This document shows, piece by piece, positions 1 to 12,832 of a stretch of 64,000 nucleotides of DNA. The position numbers and the translations under genes were made by a program. The notes beneath the pieces were generated by a model that had not been told where the DNA came from, made no database searches, and saw only the letters and a program-made list of their open reading frames with translations. This DNA is from Serinus canaria (lineage: Eukaryota; Chordata; Aves; Passeriformes; Fringillidae): assembly GCF_022539315.1 (NCBI RefSeq), contig NC_066313.1:33827059-33891058 (forward strand), given 5' to 3'. Position 1 is the stretch's first letter; each line of letters starts with the position of its first letter.

Positions 1-1368
<1,368 letters not shown>

Positions 1369-2489
1369 TAGGGGTTTGTGTTTATGGATTTTCAGCTTAA
1401 TATAATAACGTTTCTTGTTTTGGTTGTTTGATGATTGACATTTGACAATTCAGTGGGCTTATTTCAGAGTGCTGGAAGAAATATAGTTCATCTGAAACGG
1501 TGGTTTTTTGCAAGCTTAAATTTAAATCTAGAAAGCTACAGTAAAAAAATACTTTATGAACATTCAGTTTCATGTTTGTGGTTTGTTTTGTTTAATGTGC
1601 AATTGTATTGCTCAGGATTGCCTGATAAAGCGTGGTTGCTTAGGGCTTCCTAATGAAACTATGGTTTTGTTTTGTTTGTTTTTTAAAATATAATTTGAGC
1701 TATGTAATTAGTCACAGAGAAGGAGAATGCTGATGACTTGGGTTAACAACTTGATATTAGTTAAGATGGAGGAATTACAGGATGTTGTGGAGAAAATTGT
1801 GGGTGAGTTGAAATAATTCAGATTGGCTGAAATGTAGTGGTATTGAAAGCAAAGCCTTTCACTTAAGGCAAGGTGCTGAAGTTCGTCTGTCGGAGGTGAG
1901 TTCATTATGAAAGTATTGAGAGGAGGAAGAAAACTCTAAGTAATCTAAGGATAGCCCAAAGCTGCCATTTGTAATGTGTACAGGAGGATGGCAGATGAAA
2001 TCCTGGCTTGTAAGGTTTTATTGTTGAAAATTCAACTTTTGTTGGTAGCTTGTATAAATAGTGTCAGTTAACAATACTTTCTTAACTTACTGTGGAGTGA
2101 GATGCTTTAGGCATCTAGTTAGTAAGTTTAATTTAAGGAGGCGAAGGTAAAAGAAAGGTAAAGTAAAGGATTACTCTTTTCAAAAAGATAGTGAAGGAGG
2201 TACTGGAGGTTGTGTGAATGCACTTTAGATTACTGTGGATGTCTGAAACTTTCTTAAGCAGTCATTTAAAAATAATAGCAAATATGTATCATTATGTTGT
2301 TGACTCACTGTCAGGCCCCTTTCTGAACATCAGTTGGGGAGTAAGCAAATCCCATGCCAAGTTTTATGTATGTCAAAGTTCTGTCCTTCTAAAAGAATGC
2401 ATTAGAGCCATTGTTTTTGAAGATGTAAGAGTTCTAGAAATATGGAAGCACTTCTAAATCACTTTTTAAAATGTAATTATAGAGAAAAT

Positions 2490-2533
2490 AATCGTAATTA
2501 AGTTACCAAACAATCATAATCAAGTTACCAAAG
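2490..2533 (+). repeat. Imperfect 22-bp tandem duplication
   Basis: Two adjacent 22-bp units sharing AGTTACCAAA and differing at three positions. A simple local duplication in intronic sequence, with no function suggested. Confidence 0.75.
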
Positions 2534-2602
2534 AAGTTAATTATCTTTTTCATGTCCTCTTTAGCTGAGTGATTTTCATCTTCAAGTAATTACTTTGAAG
2601 AG

Positions 2603-2652
2603 ATTGGATACATTTTAGTAGAACTTTATTGGATACATTTTAGTAGAACTTT
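2603..2652 (+). repeat. Perfect 25-bp tandem duplication
   Basis: Two identical adjacent 25-bp units, each starting ATTGGATACATT and ending AGAACTTT. The absence of differences implies a recent duplication or a length polymorphism. Confidence 0.9.
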
Positions 2653-3338
2653 GACTCCAGCGCTCCTGTTGGCATCAGAGTATCATTTTGGGGTGAGAGC
2701 AAGTGTATTTTCTCCCTTTTATTAGTGGTTACACGGGCTTAACTTTTCCTACAGACTTGTTACAATGCGAGGTTTTTCTGGGCCAGACTTCTAATGTTTC
2801 TAGGTAACATTAAAGAGTAAGAAGTCAAGCTGGTTGTCAGTCTGTGACCTTCTTGTGCCTTTCAGAATATTTGTGAGGGGAGAGTTGAAACTGCTTATGT
2901 GGCCGAACCTGTACAAGGTTTTCATATAACACCAAAACAACTATGAGGAAGCTACACTTCTTAAGAGTAACAGAAAGAGTAGGCAAACAAATGTTATATT
3001 AAATAGGTCTTTCTAGACTTGTTTGTGGTATTGCATGGAAGCTCTGACATGTTAACAGGATTCTGTTTAGCATCTGAAATTTGAAAGAAATGGAAGTTGA
3101 AATAGATGTATGTGGAAATGACAAAAGTATATTGGTATACTTACATTGCATGTTTGCAATGAATGATGCTAGAATACTTTATTTCAGTAGGGTTATTCCC
3201 CTTTCCGTCAGAATCCATGATGTGTGGCCTGAGATATTTTGCCTAAAAATTCACATCATGTTGGATCAGTTAAAGGAAAGAAGGAAACCTTGGTATTGCA
3301 GCATAACACATGTACGAAAATTTGGAGTCACGGTTCTC

Positions 3339-3621
3339 TTTAGAGGGTGATCTTGTCCCCCAATGAGTTGCAGCTGGACCAGTTGCTGAAGATTGGAGGC
3401 GGGGCCTGATCTTAACAGGCTACACCTGTAATCAATTAGAACTAGTGCTATATAAGGGTAAGGAAAGAGGAGTGAGAGGAGTCGGATTACTACTGCAAGG
3501 ACCTGGGACAGTCAGTGCATGGAGGAGCTGCCTGTGAGGAACATCAAGAAGGTATGAAGCTCTGATAATACAAAAACCTTGTGCTATGATGATGCTAGAA
3601 CTTGTGATATCTAAGACAATA
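3339..3621 (+). repeat. 5' LTR of miniature retroviral element
   Basis: 283 bp, beginning TTTAGAGGG where the partner LTR has TGTAGAGGG (the TG terminus is mutated) and ending in AATA where the partner has the usual CA terminus. Promoter-like elements occur in order: an inverted CCAAT (gattgg, 3391-3396), a GC box (ggcggggcc, 3398-3406) and a TATA box (TATATAAGG, 3449-3457). These make a plausible U3 promoter. Confidence 0.85.
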
Positions 3622-3623
3622 AA

Positions 3624-3641
3624 TGGAGACCCCAATGTGAT
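3624..3641 (+). other. Primer binding site, tRNA-Trp type (degenerate)
   Basis: Begins TGG two bases after the 5' LTR end, where a retroviral primer site belongs. It reads TGGAGACCCCAATGTGAT and matches the tRNA-Trp primer site known from avian leukosis-type retroviruses at 15 of 18 positions (comparison from memory). This indicates the lineage that supplied the priming system but does not by itself define the family. Confidence 0.7.
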
Positions 3642-3680
3642 TTGGGACTAAACTGTATTGCCCCATGGATTTGGGATGAC

Positions 3681-3790
3681 CTGTGGATTCGGGAGAACTG
3701 GATTTGACCAAATAACCCCGTGGATTTGGGAGAACTGGATTTGACTAAATAATCCCGTGGATTTGGGGAACAGGACTTGAACACTAAACT
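3681..3790 (+). repeat. 37-bp minisatellite inside the miniature retroviral element
   Basis: Three consecutive units with a 37-bp period (starts 3681, 3718, 3755), each containing GTGGATTTGGG-like and GGATTTGAC-like blocks. The first two units are most alike and the third diverges after its first half. It makes up much of the internal region of the element. Confidence 0.85.
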
Positions 3791-4043
3791 ATTGGCAAAA
3801 TATATCAATTACAGCTATTGGTGTTTGCTAAATATGAGTGTAAAAGACCTTGAAGATAAGTGCTTTTGTAAGTTGGGAAAAGCTGTAGAACTAAACTAAT
3901 ATTTAGAAATATATATATGTCTGTGCTGTAATGTGCTGTTTTGAACATTTGTATAACTCTTAAACCTAAATGAAATATACAAATATGTAATAATGTTAAT
4001 TTATTTGAATATGTACTTCTGGAAATGCTGCAACTCTGTGGTT

Positions 4044-4060
4044 AAAAGAAAAAGGGGGAA
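4044..4060 (+). other. Polypurine tract
   Basis: An uninterrupted A/G run (aaaagaaaaaggggga core) directly preceding the 3' LTR, in the position where plus-strand priming occurs in retroviruses. Confidence 0.75.
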
Positions 4061-4074
4061 TTGTAGAGGGTGAT

Positions 4075-4357
4075 TGTAGAGGGTGATCTTGTCCCCCAGT
4101 GAGTTGCAGCTGGACCAGTTGCTGAAGATTGGAGGCGGGGCCTGATCTTGACAGGCCACACATGTAATCAATAAGAACTAGTGATGCATAAGAGTAAGGA
4201 AAAAGGAGTGAGGAGAGTCAGATTACTACTGCAAGGACCTGGAACAGTCAGTGTGTAGAGGAGCTGCCTGTGAGGAACATCAAGAAGGTATGAATCTCTG
4301 ATAATACAAAAACCTTGTGCTATGATGATGCTAGAACTCGTGATATCTAAGACAACA
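4075..4357 (+). repeat. 3' LTR of miniature retroviral element
   Basis: 283 bp, same length as the 5' LTR, starting TGTAGAGGG and ending ACAACA, so its TG...CA termini are intact. Just before it (4062-4074) there is a 13-bp duplication of the LTR start (TGTAGAGGGTGAT). The TATA box present in the 5' copy is changed to TGCATAAG here. Confidence 0.85.
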
Positions 4358-7300
4358 GTCCTCAACAAAAGGAATTATTAAAGGGTGTCAAGAGGTATTT
4401 GAAAATTAAGGTTTTTTTTAAAATATGAAGTTGTTTTGTATGTTGTCAGATGGCAACTATGTGTAATGTGCAAAATGCTGCTGCTGACAGTGAAATATGA
4501 CTTTCTGATTTCACATCTGTTTGCCTGTTAGCTTCTGTTACAGGCAAAATCAAATTTTATAGACTCACAGTCCCTTAGGAAACTGATGTTTCACATGGAG
4601 ACACAGGGGCATTTTCAGTTATCTGCTGAGCGGCTTAGAACAAATTGTAGTGAGAAATCAGGGAAGTGGGAAAAAGTCCTGATTTGAGTTCATAAACGTA
4701 TCTCTAGCCCTTCAAATTGCTACTAGCAGCTGGCAGCAGCATTGAACTTAATCACTTAATCTCTTCCCAAGTGAATACCCTATTTTAAGTACCTCACTGG
4801 CATTTGCTTGCACAGTGTCCTTGTCAGTCCTGAACTTGGGAACAGCAGGCTTATAAATCAGATTTTCTTCCAAGTGTTGCTGTTCATGTGTGCCAGCCTT
4901 GTAGTATGTAATTTGTATGGACAAATGGGAAAAAGAGATTGATTGCTTGGTTAGGCACATTATAATCGTGAGGAGGAACATGGTTTCTACAGTGTGACAG
5001 AATTAGTTTGATTGTAGATTTTATCTGTGTTATATGTAATTACAGATTTGCAGGACACTGGCAATAAGGAGGGGAGGTGACATTGCATAGAAACTTCAAA
5101 CAGACTGAGGAAATGCTCTGCACTATATTATGCTCTTGCAGGTCTATAAAGATATAAATGGCACATTAATATGTCTGTGTGTATTCTGTGTGGTGGCCAT
5201 AAAATATAGTTGTCCTGTCTATGAAAACTACTTTATCAGGATCTGTAAAAAGGGTCAAGGAATAAAAACACCTCTTCTTTTTTGTATATGTATCCATAAA
5301 TGTTCTGTGAGATTATTGAAAGAGGACTGGTCACATTTTTATGATTAAGTAATGTTGTGATAAAAATTATTTCTTAGATAAGAGTTGGATTTGGATACAT
5401 AAACATGGAGATTATGAATCTGCACATTGCAAACACATATTCTATGCCTTTTGTCCCTTACTCCACCAGAAGGAACTCAAAATTTTTCCCTTTTTCTAGT
5501 GCTCTCAAGCTTTGTGTATTGCCTTTTAGGGTTAGGAGGAAGTATTTTTACTGGCTCTAATTTGTTTTAGTTGTCAATTCCTTATGTTTATATTGTCATA
5601 ATAGCTATGGCTATATAATAATAAGCAAGCTTCTAATAGGTGCAGTTGCATGATTATACTTAAAAGACTATAATGTTCTTTGCAATTTCACCAGTTTTAC
5701 ATTTTCTATTAAAGAAAAGTGTGCAAGTGTTTTGTCACAGAATTCAGTTTTGTAGTATTAGACACTAAAGGCTGTGTTAATGTCTCCTCAAAAATAGAGA
5801 CGATTCAGTACCTTTAATTTCATTGAGTTTCCTTAGGAAATAATTGCATTCATTTTATTAACTTTAGGATAGAGTTATTTAACCATACAGTCCTTGTTGG
5901 TTCCTACAGGAGGTGTTTCCAGCTGGTGATAAGAAGCAATTTTATTTATAATTTTAAAAAAGCATATTTTGCCTAGGTCTTTTGGCTTCAGTTTGTAACT
6001 CCAAGTTACAGTCGCCTGTCATTTCTTTCAACATCTATTAAATGGTATTACCAAGAATTGAATGTACAGTAAGGAGGAGATGTGAGGCTTGGAGTGAAAG
6101 ACGTGGCACTGCCTCGTTCTAGAAGTACTGAAACTGTTAGAAAGCAAGGAAGTAACTGAATGTACTTGTTAAAATTGTTGTGAATCAAAATGTTAAAATA
6201 TGATTTGAGACTTGCCTGAAGCCAGCCTGTTACTGGAAATTTGATTAGATCAGTTGTACCTTGCTGACTTCTAAGACAATGAAGTACCATAGCTTGGTGG
6301 AGAGCCTGTATTTAAGTCCTCTGTGATTACTTTCTAGGAAAAAATTGTGTTCTCTAAGTGTTTTGCAAATGTGCTGATATTTCAAAACAATTTTAAGTTG
6401 TGTAGCTAAGTGGCAAACTTTATTTTATTTGACTCCTGCTCAAGAAATCGTGTATTAATGTATTTCAAGAGCTATAAAGCTTTAAGAGGGGACACAATTC
6501 CAGTTTTAATTAAATTAATTGTCTCGTTGCCTGGCTGTTTTGGATTTTTTCCCTCTGCCTTTTGTAACTAATTAAGCTAGAGAAAGTTTAACTGCAGCCA
6601 CCTAAAGTTTCTGTGGCATTTGTGAAGGGACACTTGTGGGGTTGCCCTTGCTCCTCCCTTAGGCTGCATTAGTGTTTACATACTGGCTGTTAACATTATA
6701 GCGGCGCCTGTCTCGTCCCTGCAGTTACAACTCTGTCACTGATGGTGTTATAAAACTTGAGATTTAGGGCTTTTATAATTTGGTTGTAAAATCGTGCTCA
6801 GGGCAAGTATTTGTAATATGTTTTAGTTGAAAACTTTGGGTGTTTTTCATAAAAAAAAATCAGTGTGCTGAACTCTTAGAAAAATATTTAAAACACATGC
6901 ATTTTAAAAGTAAAGCAGTGCAACAGTGCGTGTTATAAAAGAGATCTGTATATACACATATATTTAGTGTTCTTGGAAACAAAGTATTACTATGTATTGC
7001 TTGGAAAAGTGACAGAAACATTTGTGTGAGAACAATGTGGAATTTTTACACTGTATGTTTGTTCTGATGAAACATTCAGGCTGTTAGGATTATTTGCTTG
7101 CCATAACTGCCGTTACTCTAAACACATTATAAAGGAGGAAAATGGCAGCACTGTAATTGTTAAAAGTATACACTGTAAAGAAATACATGAATTTTGTAGC
7201 TTTGTTGCATTCAAATACAAATTTGTTGATATATATTCTTTATAGTAGTATAGTATATTTAGACTTGAGGTGATAATCTTCTTTCTCAAAAATGTTTTGT

Positions 7301-7809
7301 GGTTATTGAGTTTGACATAATTAGGGAAACAAATAAACCACCATTTTGGTGCGGTGTGTAATCAAAACAAGTGAACAAACTCTTAACACAGCAAGTGTTT
7401 TTGCATGCTTTAGTTATACTTGATACAGGTAAGAAATTGAGAAAGCAAGCCATGTTGAGGGGTGATTTTTTGCATATTCTTTTTATTGTAGTGAAAAAAT
7501 TCAGGAGTTTGGATCACTGACATGAGTATTTTGTGGTGTAATCTGGTAAGAGACCGAGCAGGGAAACAAATTTTTTGGAATTGTACTTCTCTAGAGTGAT
7601 TATTGCTGTGGAATATGGAGCCAGGCTGTAGAAGTTACTGGGAAAGCTTTCTGTTTCTAAACCAAAATATGTTAAATTTCATTGTACTTCAGCAACTGCC
7701 TTGGTGAAAGCCAATGTTTGAGGATTTATGTTTTTATAGTAACAGTGCATAAACATTTGAACAAGTTTTGCTGCATGCTTGGAGGGCTGCTACTGTGCTG
7801 TAGTTCTAG

Positions 7810-7894
7810 AACCATCTCATAAAATGTTTTGGATTGGAAGGGACCTAAAAGCTTGTCTAGTTCCAACATGCCTGCTATGGACAGGGACACTTCC
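7810..7894 (-). mobile_element. CR1 LINE, short 3'-end fragment
   Basis: Contains the antisense of the CR1 3' end, recognisable by the ggattggaagggacct block followed by a gtctagttccaacatgcc segment. Truncated after about 85 bp and without coding sequence. The element is read on the minus strand. Confidence 0.8.
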
Positions 7895-8271
7895 ACAAAA
7901 ACAGAATGCTTTAACAGTTATCAGAAGAAGGGAAAACTGATCATTCAAGGCTGGGAGTGCAGAAGTCAACCTCAAAGATGCTGTGATGGAGGCAGCATTG
8001 TGAATGGCAGGTAGCTTAGGATAGGCAGCTCTTGGGATATTTTTAGTGGAAAAACCTGCGATAGGCTAGTATTTGAAACTAGAAGAATTGATGCTCTCTC
8101 TAAGGTATATCCCTGGCAGTCATAACTTCGTTGATATAGTCAGAGAGTTTTCTGTTTGTCTTACTATTATTGAATCATGTATTAATTCTAGAAACAGTTT
8201 CTGGAGTTTTGTAAACTGTTCAGTTAATTCAATATTAATAAAGTCAGTTTTTAAGAACTGTCTTTTCTATG

Positions 8272-9072
8272 TGCAGGAGCAGGCAATTGCAGCATGTTAT
8301 AAGTCCAGCAAGTGGGCCAGAAGATCTGTTTGGCTGAACAGGGAATTCCTCGTGGAGCTCAAGAGTAGAAGGAAACTGTGATCTCTGGAAGTGAGGTCAA
8401 GCATCATAGAATGAGTACAGAGCTGTGGTTTGAATATGGAGGGAGAAGATTTGAAAGGGCAAAAACTCAGTGTTGAAACTGGTCAGTGCTGTATTGGATA
8501 ACAGGGAAGGGCTTTTCAAAGCACATTAATAGCGAGGAAAAGTCTAGAGAAAACACATTGATACTTGTTGAAGGTGGTCGCCTGACTAATACAGATGTAG
8601 AAAGAGCAGAGACTGTTTTTTGCTTCCATCTTTGATAACACTGGTAGACCTTGGGCTGCTCAGTTCTTTGGTTTGGAGGACCATGTTAGTACAATCCATT
8701 TGCAGACACTGAAATTGTAAGGAACCAGTCGTATCAGCTGGATGTTCACAAGTCCATGGGGCCTGATGGGATTTATGCCAGAGTTCTGAAGGAGCTATTG
8801 GGTGTTTCAACAGGTCCCCTCTCAGTGTTACTCTATGTACAGGAAGGGTCTGAGGGAAGACCCAATAAGCTATACGTAGACCTGTTGGTCTAACCTCAGT
8901 TTCTGGAAACATTCTGAAGATTATTCTGGGTAATATTAAAAGGCATTTAAAGGAACATCATGATCACCAGGCACAGGTAACATGAGTTCACAAAGTGCAA
9001 GTCCTTTTTAACTTATCTGATGTCCTTCTGTGACCAGGTCACCCATCTAGTGGATAAGGGAAAGACTGTCAT
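8272..9072 (+). mobile_element. CR1 LINE, degenerate ORF2 fragment
   Basis: About 800 bp matching, in order, the CR1 segment between the endonuclease and reverse transcriptase domains. Recognisable blocks are a gaacagggaattcct segment, the agaagggcaaaa-type motif, the block ending in ccatggggcctgatgggat (the start of the polymerase region, K-S-x-G-P-D-G in protein), and a region corresponding to a fill-in of T-F-Y-D before gtggataaggg. Many stops and small deletions make it non-functional. It lacks the CR1 3' tail, so it represents the interior of an old copy. Confidence 0.8.
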
Positions 9073-12000
9073 TTAAATTGTAGCCATATTGTGAGGCTGT
9101 CCTGTGTGAAGGAGAAGGATGTCCTCTGTGGGTCATAGAAAGTTGCTGTGTTACGGATGTGGTATGAACTGTCTGCTCCTTTTGTAAAAGTAGCTGCAGA
9201 GTAAAATTTCCTTCGTTTATATGAACTGCAGAAACCACTTGGTTTACTGTGTGAGAAAGATCTTCTCTCCTGTATGGTGTTCTTAATTATTCCTTCAGTA
9301 AGTCTATCCTTCATTGCTGCCCTTTTCTCCTTGTGATTCTGTGTGTGCACATAAGATATGGGTATAATCCTTATACTTCTGGATAAAAGAAGTGGTTGAA
9401 CTCATCACATGGACTTTCCTAACTGTCTGAAATGTATGTTTCTATTTCATACTGGTCATTTCTTTCCCACCAGTTGCATGATTTGCCATTCTATGTCTCA
9501 TTACTGTCTAAGATAACTGTCTTAAACTAGATTTCATCCACTTGAGATGGCAAAAGTTTGGCAAGGTAAATTCTTCACTTGTGAGCAGAGCAAGAAGGTT
9601 TATTGGGAATCAGTGACTACAGTTTCATACATGTGTGTAGTCAGTCAGTCCAGGATTCTGAAAAGCTTTACTGTTTCTGCATAAGTATTCAGTAACCAAG
9701 TTTAACATTTGGGCTTACAGCATTTGAACGCTGTAAAAATTTGGTTCAGCTTTCTTGTGTGGTAACTGAAGTCTTGCACAAGATGAAGAGCAGCAGAGCA
9801 GCTACAGCTTTATAGTTGACAATTCCTTTTCAAGGATAACCCAGGCAGACAGGGAAGAATACTGGAAGTTCCCATGTGAAATACATACCTGTGATTCTGG
9901 AAACAGTGCAGAATGCATTGCAGCATCTGGATGAGTCTGTAGAGACTGGGTTTATTTTCTCTCTGTGTTGTTAGAGTCAGGGCTGAGATGGATCCTGCAG
10001 GACTATTTGGTTGCAGTTGCTCAGTGGCCTCCACATCTCTTGTGTTTCAGAAGGATTTACCAGCGTAGGCTCAGCCTCAGCCGTGTGGCTGCTTCATGAA
10101 TGTAAAGGCATCTCTGGCAGCACCCATTAAACTCTGGCCTACTCTATCAGTGCACATGGGGCCAGCCTGGGTGAACAAAGGGCAGTGAGTACTAAGGTCA
10201 AGCAGCAAGCTCTGATAGATCCCAGGTGACTGTGCAGATACCTTCCTGTCTTTCTGCATGGCTCCATGAGTAACTGAGACTTGATTAAAGTTTGATTTTT
10301 AAAAATGATTTCAAGAACCACTTTTAGCAAATCTGTTTCTGAAATGTTCACTTTGTAGGTTGAAAAGTAAAAATGGTTTAGTCATCTGCATAGTAGTATA
10401 ATTTTGTATTCTTTGTTTTTCATCACTAATCATAAAAAACCACACCGAAATTTGTAAAACTGACAGTCCTGTTAAAATGCTGAAAGATAAAATGTTAAAA
10501 TTCAGACTGCTACTGAACATTGGACTATTCTGTGAGTCTGACTTAAATTCAAATGGCACAAACAGTGGATTAATTACTCTCCCCTGTCGGCTCAGCACTA
10601 GCATCCAGGACACACTCATTTGGACTTCCTTGGCTTAAGCAACCACTTAATATATCTTCTGTGTCTGAATGCTTGTGTGTAACATGTAGCTCCCAGAGGG
10701 GGAATAATAAATACTCTGCTAGTATAGAACAAACTTCAGATGCTGCTTAGGTGAGCTGGCTTGAGTGCTGACATTTACCTGGCAAGATAATATCCATGCC
10801 TAGCATGCCTCTAGTGCAATGGCTGGAAGTCTTGGAGGGAAATTTTTGGTGCTGTGTTCCTCAGGTCTGCTTGTAGGATATTGTTTTTACATACTATAGA
10901 TGAGCAGCTTAAGTATTTATTTCCATGCAAGCCACACCTATAAACCCTCTGTAAAAGAACTGACTTTTCGGGACCTTCATTGTTCCCAAGGAATTAAGGT
11001 CGTGGTTAGCTCCTGCAGCAGGAAAAGTGTAAAGGTAAAGACTTAGAATGGTAATGATTTGCTATAGTAATCGCACAAAGCTTTTCTGTGGCAAAGATTA
11101 CAGCACTATTCTTAGGTCAAACATCTTACTTCCCCTTCCTGGCCTCTCCCCCCCACATCCTGGGACAAAAAAATGACATGTTTTTATTTCATTTGGTAAG
11201 GAAATAAAACACTGTGTTGTAGTGTTTCTTGTAATCTAATGACCTCTATTCCAAATTGAATCTTTTTTGATAAAGTGAGTGTATGCCGTTAAAATCTTCT
11301 CCTAAAGACAGTCTGTCTAAGAAGCAGGACCAGACAGTGTCCATGGTATTAAAGGCAAGCCTGGTATTAAGCAGGTTTCATGAATTTGGGCCAATACCTG
11401 TTATTGCAATCCAGACTGCTCCAGCTTTGGTGAAAGACTGAAACAATATGGACTGTCAGGTAGTACAGCATAATTTGGTCTACGTGAAGGAATTTATATG
11501 GGCTCCATCTTGCTGCTTCAGTGATATGTTTTTCCTTTTAAGCTCTTCAGTATCTGTTATTCATTCCTTCTGAGCAATGGACTGAGGAACTAGCAAAAAT
11601 GTTCCAATATCAACTGTTGGCAGTTTGGATGTTTGAGCTTAATGCCAGAAAATAGTAGGTTCGAACTGAACTTGGCAGTGTTTTATTTCTCTCTTTGGTA
11701 GGTGAAATATCTCATTAACGTCTGTCTGTAGTATCTGGCACAGTTCATCATCCAGTATTGATGTTCTGCCAGACACTGGCTTCTCAGTCAATAGGGATGT
11801 GTTGAAATGACACTCAGTCAAACTTTGTGTGGTTTGCTTGCCTTTCTAGAGAAGGTTCACATTGATTTCTGCAGTTGCTGTTCCTTGGACCCCTTGTGGG
11901 ACCCCCATTACGGATGTAGGCACATTCTTCGTCTGTCTTCTGAGTGATGAAATGAATAGTTCCTAATTGGATTTAAAGCCTGTTTTTAAAATTACTTATT

Positions 12001-12816
12001 AGGCTCTCATTAGAGGGTCTAAAGGAAGGGAAAAAAGCAAATGTCACTGTATGTTGACAAGTCTAACTCTATACACTATTTCCCTTGAAGCGCTAGTCTG
12101 CTGTTGCTAAATAAAAGGGCACTTAGAAGTTAGTCACACCATGTGAAAAGCTTCAATGCTCAGTTACTTGTTGGAGTTAGATTGATTTGTCAAATCAAAA
12201 AGCTTTCTTTTTTTTACAAATTGTTTCAGGTGCTTTGTTAACAGTATAATCCTATCACAAATGTAACATGAAAACATTATGACTCTAAAGAGAAAATTAG
12301 TTCTAAACACACAAACGCTAGCTTGTTTATGTAGCAGATCTGAAAAACAGTATCAGTCTAAGTCTTTTGAAATAGATTAAATAACTGATGATTTGAGCAG
12401 CTTGTCAAAAAACTTGTCAGCTGACTTGTCAACTTCTTGCTGAGCTGCTGTGAGCTGGTTTTGGGATATGCAGGTAGGGTGTGGTTGAAGGGTGCTTAAC
12501 TTGAGAAGGGCTAGAGGGTAGAGCTTGAGAAGAATAGGTCAAATACTGGATAAATTTCAGCTGGTATTGGGACAGCCCCAAGCTGTCAACTGAAGGAGTG
12601 ACCTTATATGACAAATTTTTTCTCCTTCCTGCCTTCTTACTCTCAAAATACACTGAGTATATGTCCAAGGCCAGTGAATACTGGACATATTTTCAACTCT
12701 GAATTTTTTCCATGCCCTGTCCTGCTCTTCCTAATTTTTATTAACTGTTCTGTCCATAGTGTCGTATTTTACTTTGGAGTGGTAGTGATTGCCAACAGAA
12801 TACATTAAACAATGAC

Positions 12817-12832
12817 CTGCTGCTGCTGCTGC
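12817..12832 (+). repeat. Short CTG trinucleotide repeat
   Basis: Five CTG units plus one base, intronic. Confidence 0.85.

Larger units (their letters stand above)
3339..4357 (+). mobile_element. Miniature endogenous retroviral element (paired LTRs, no genes)
   Basis: A 1,019-bp element with two direct 283-bp LTRs, a primer binding site just inside the 5' LTR, a polypurine tract just before the 3' LTR, and an internal region of only about 450 bp with no retroviral gene. The flanks carry a near-match 6-bp target duplication (gttctc at 3333-3338, gtcctc at 4358-4363). The layout matches a non-autonomous, TRIM-like derivative of an avian endogenous retrovirus; the 6-bp duplication size and tRNA-Trp-like primer site fit the alpha/beta-retroviral (class II) side. 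The two LTRs align without net gaps at about 21 differences in 283 positions (counted by eye), so the insertion is old. The family name is not recognised. Confidence 0.85.

Noticed and set aside
3432..4368. Two similar minus-strand ORFs (3432-3635 and 4168-4368) as a duplicated gene
   Set aside because: They are antisense readings of the two LTRs of the miniature retroviral element.
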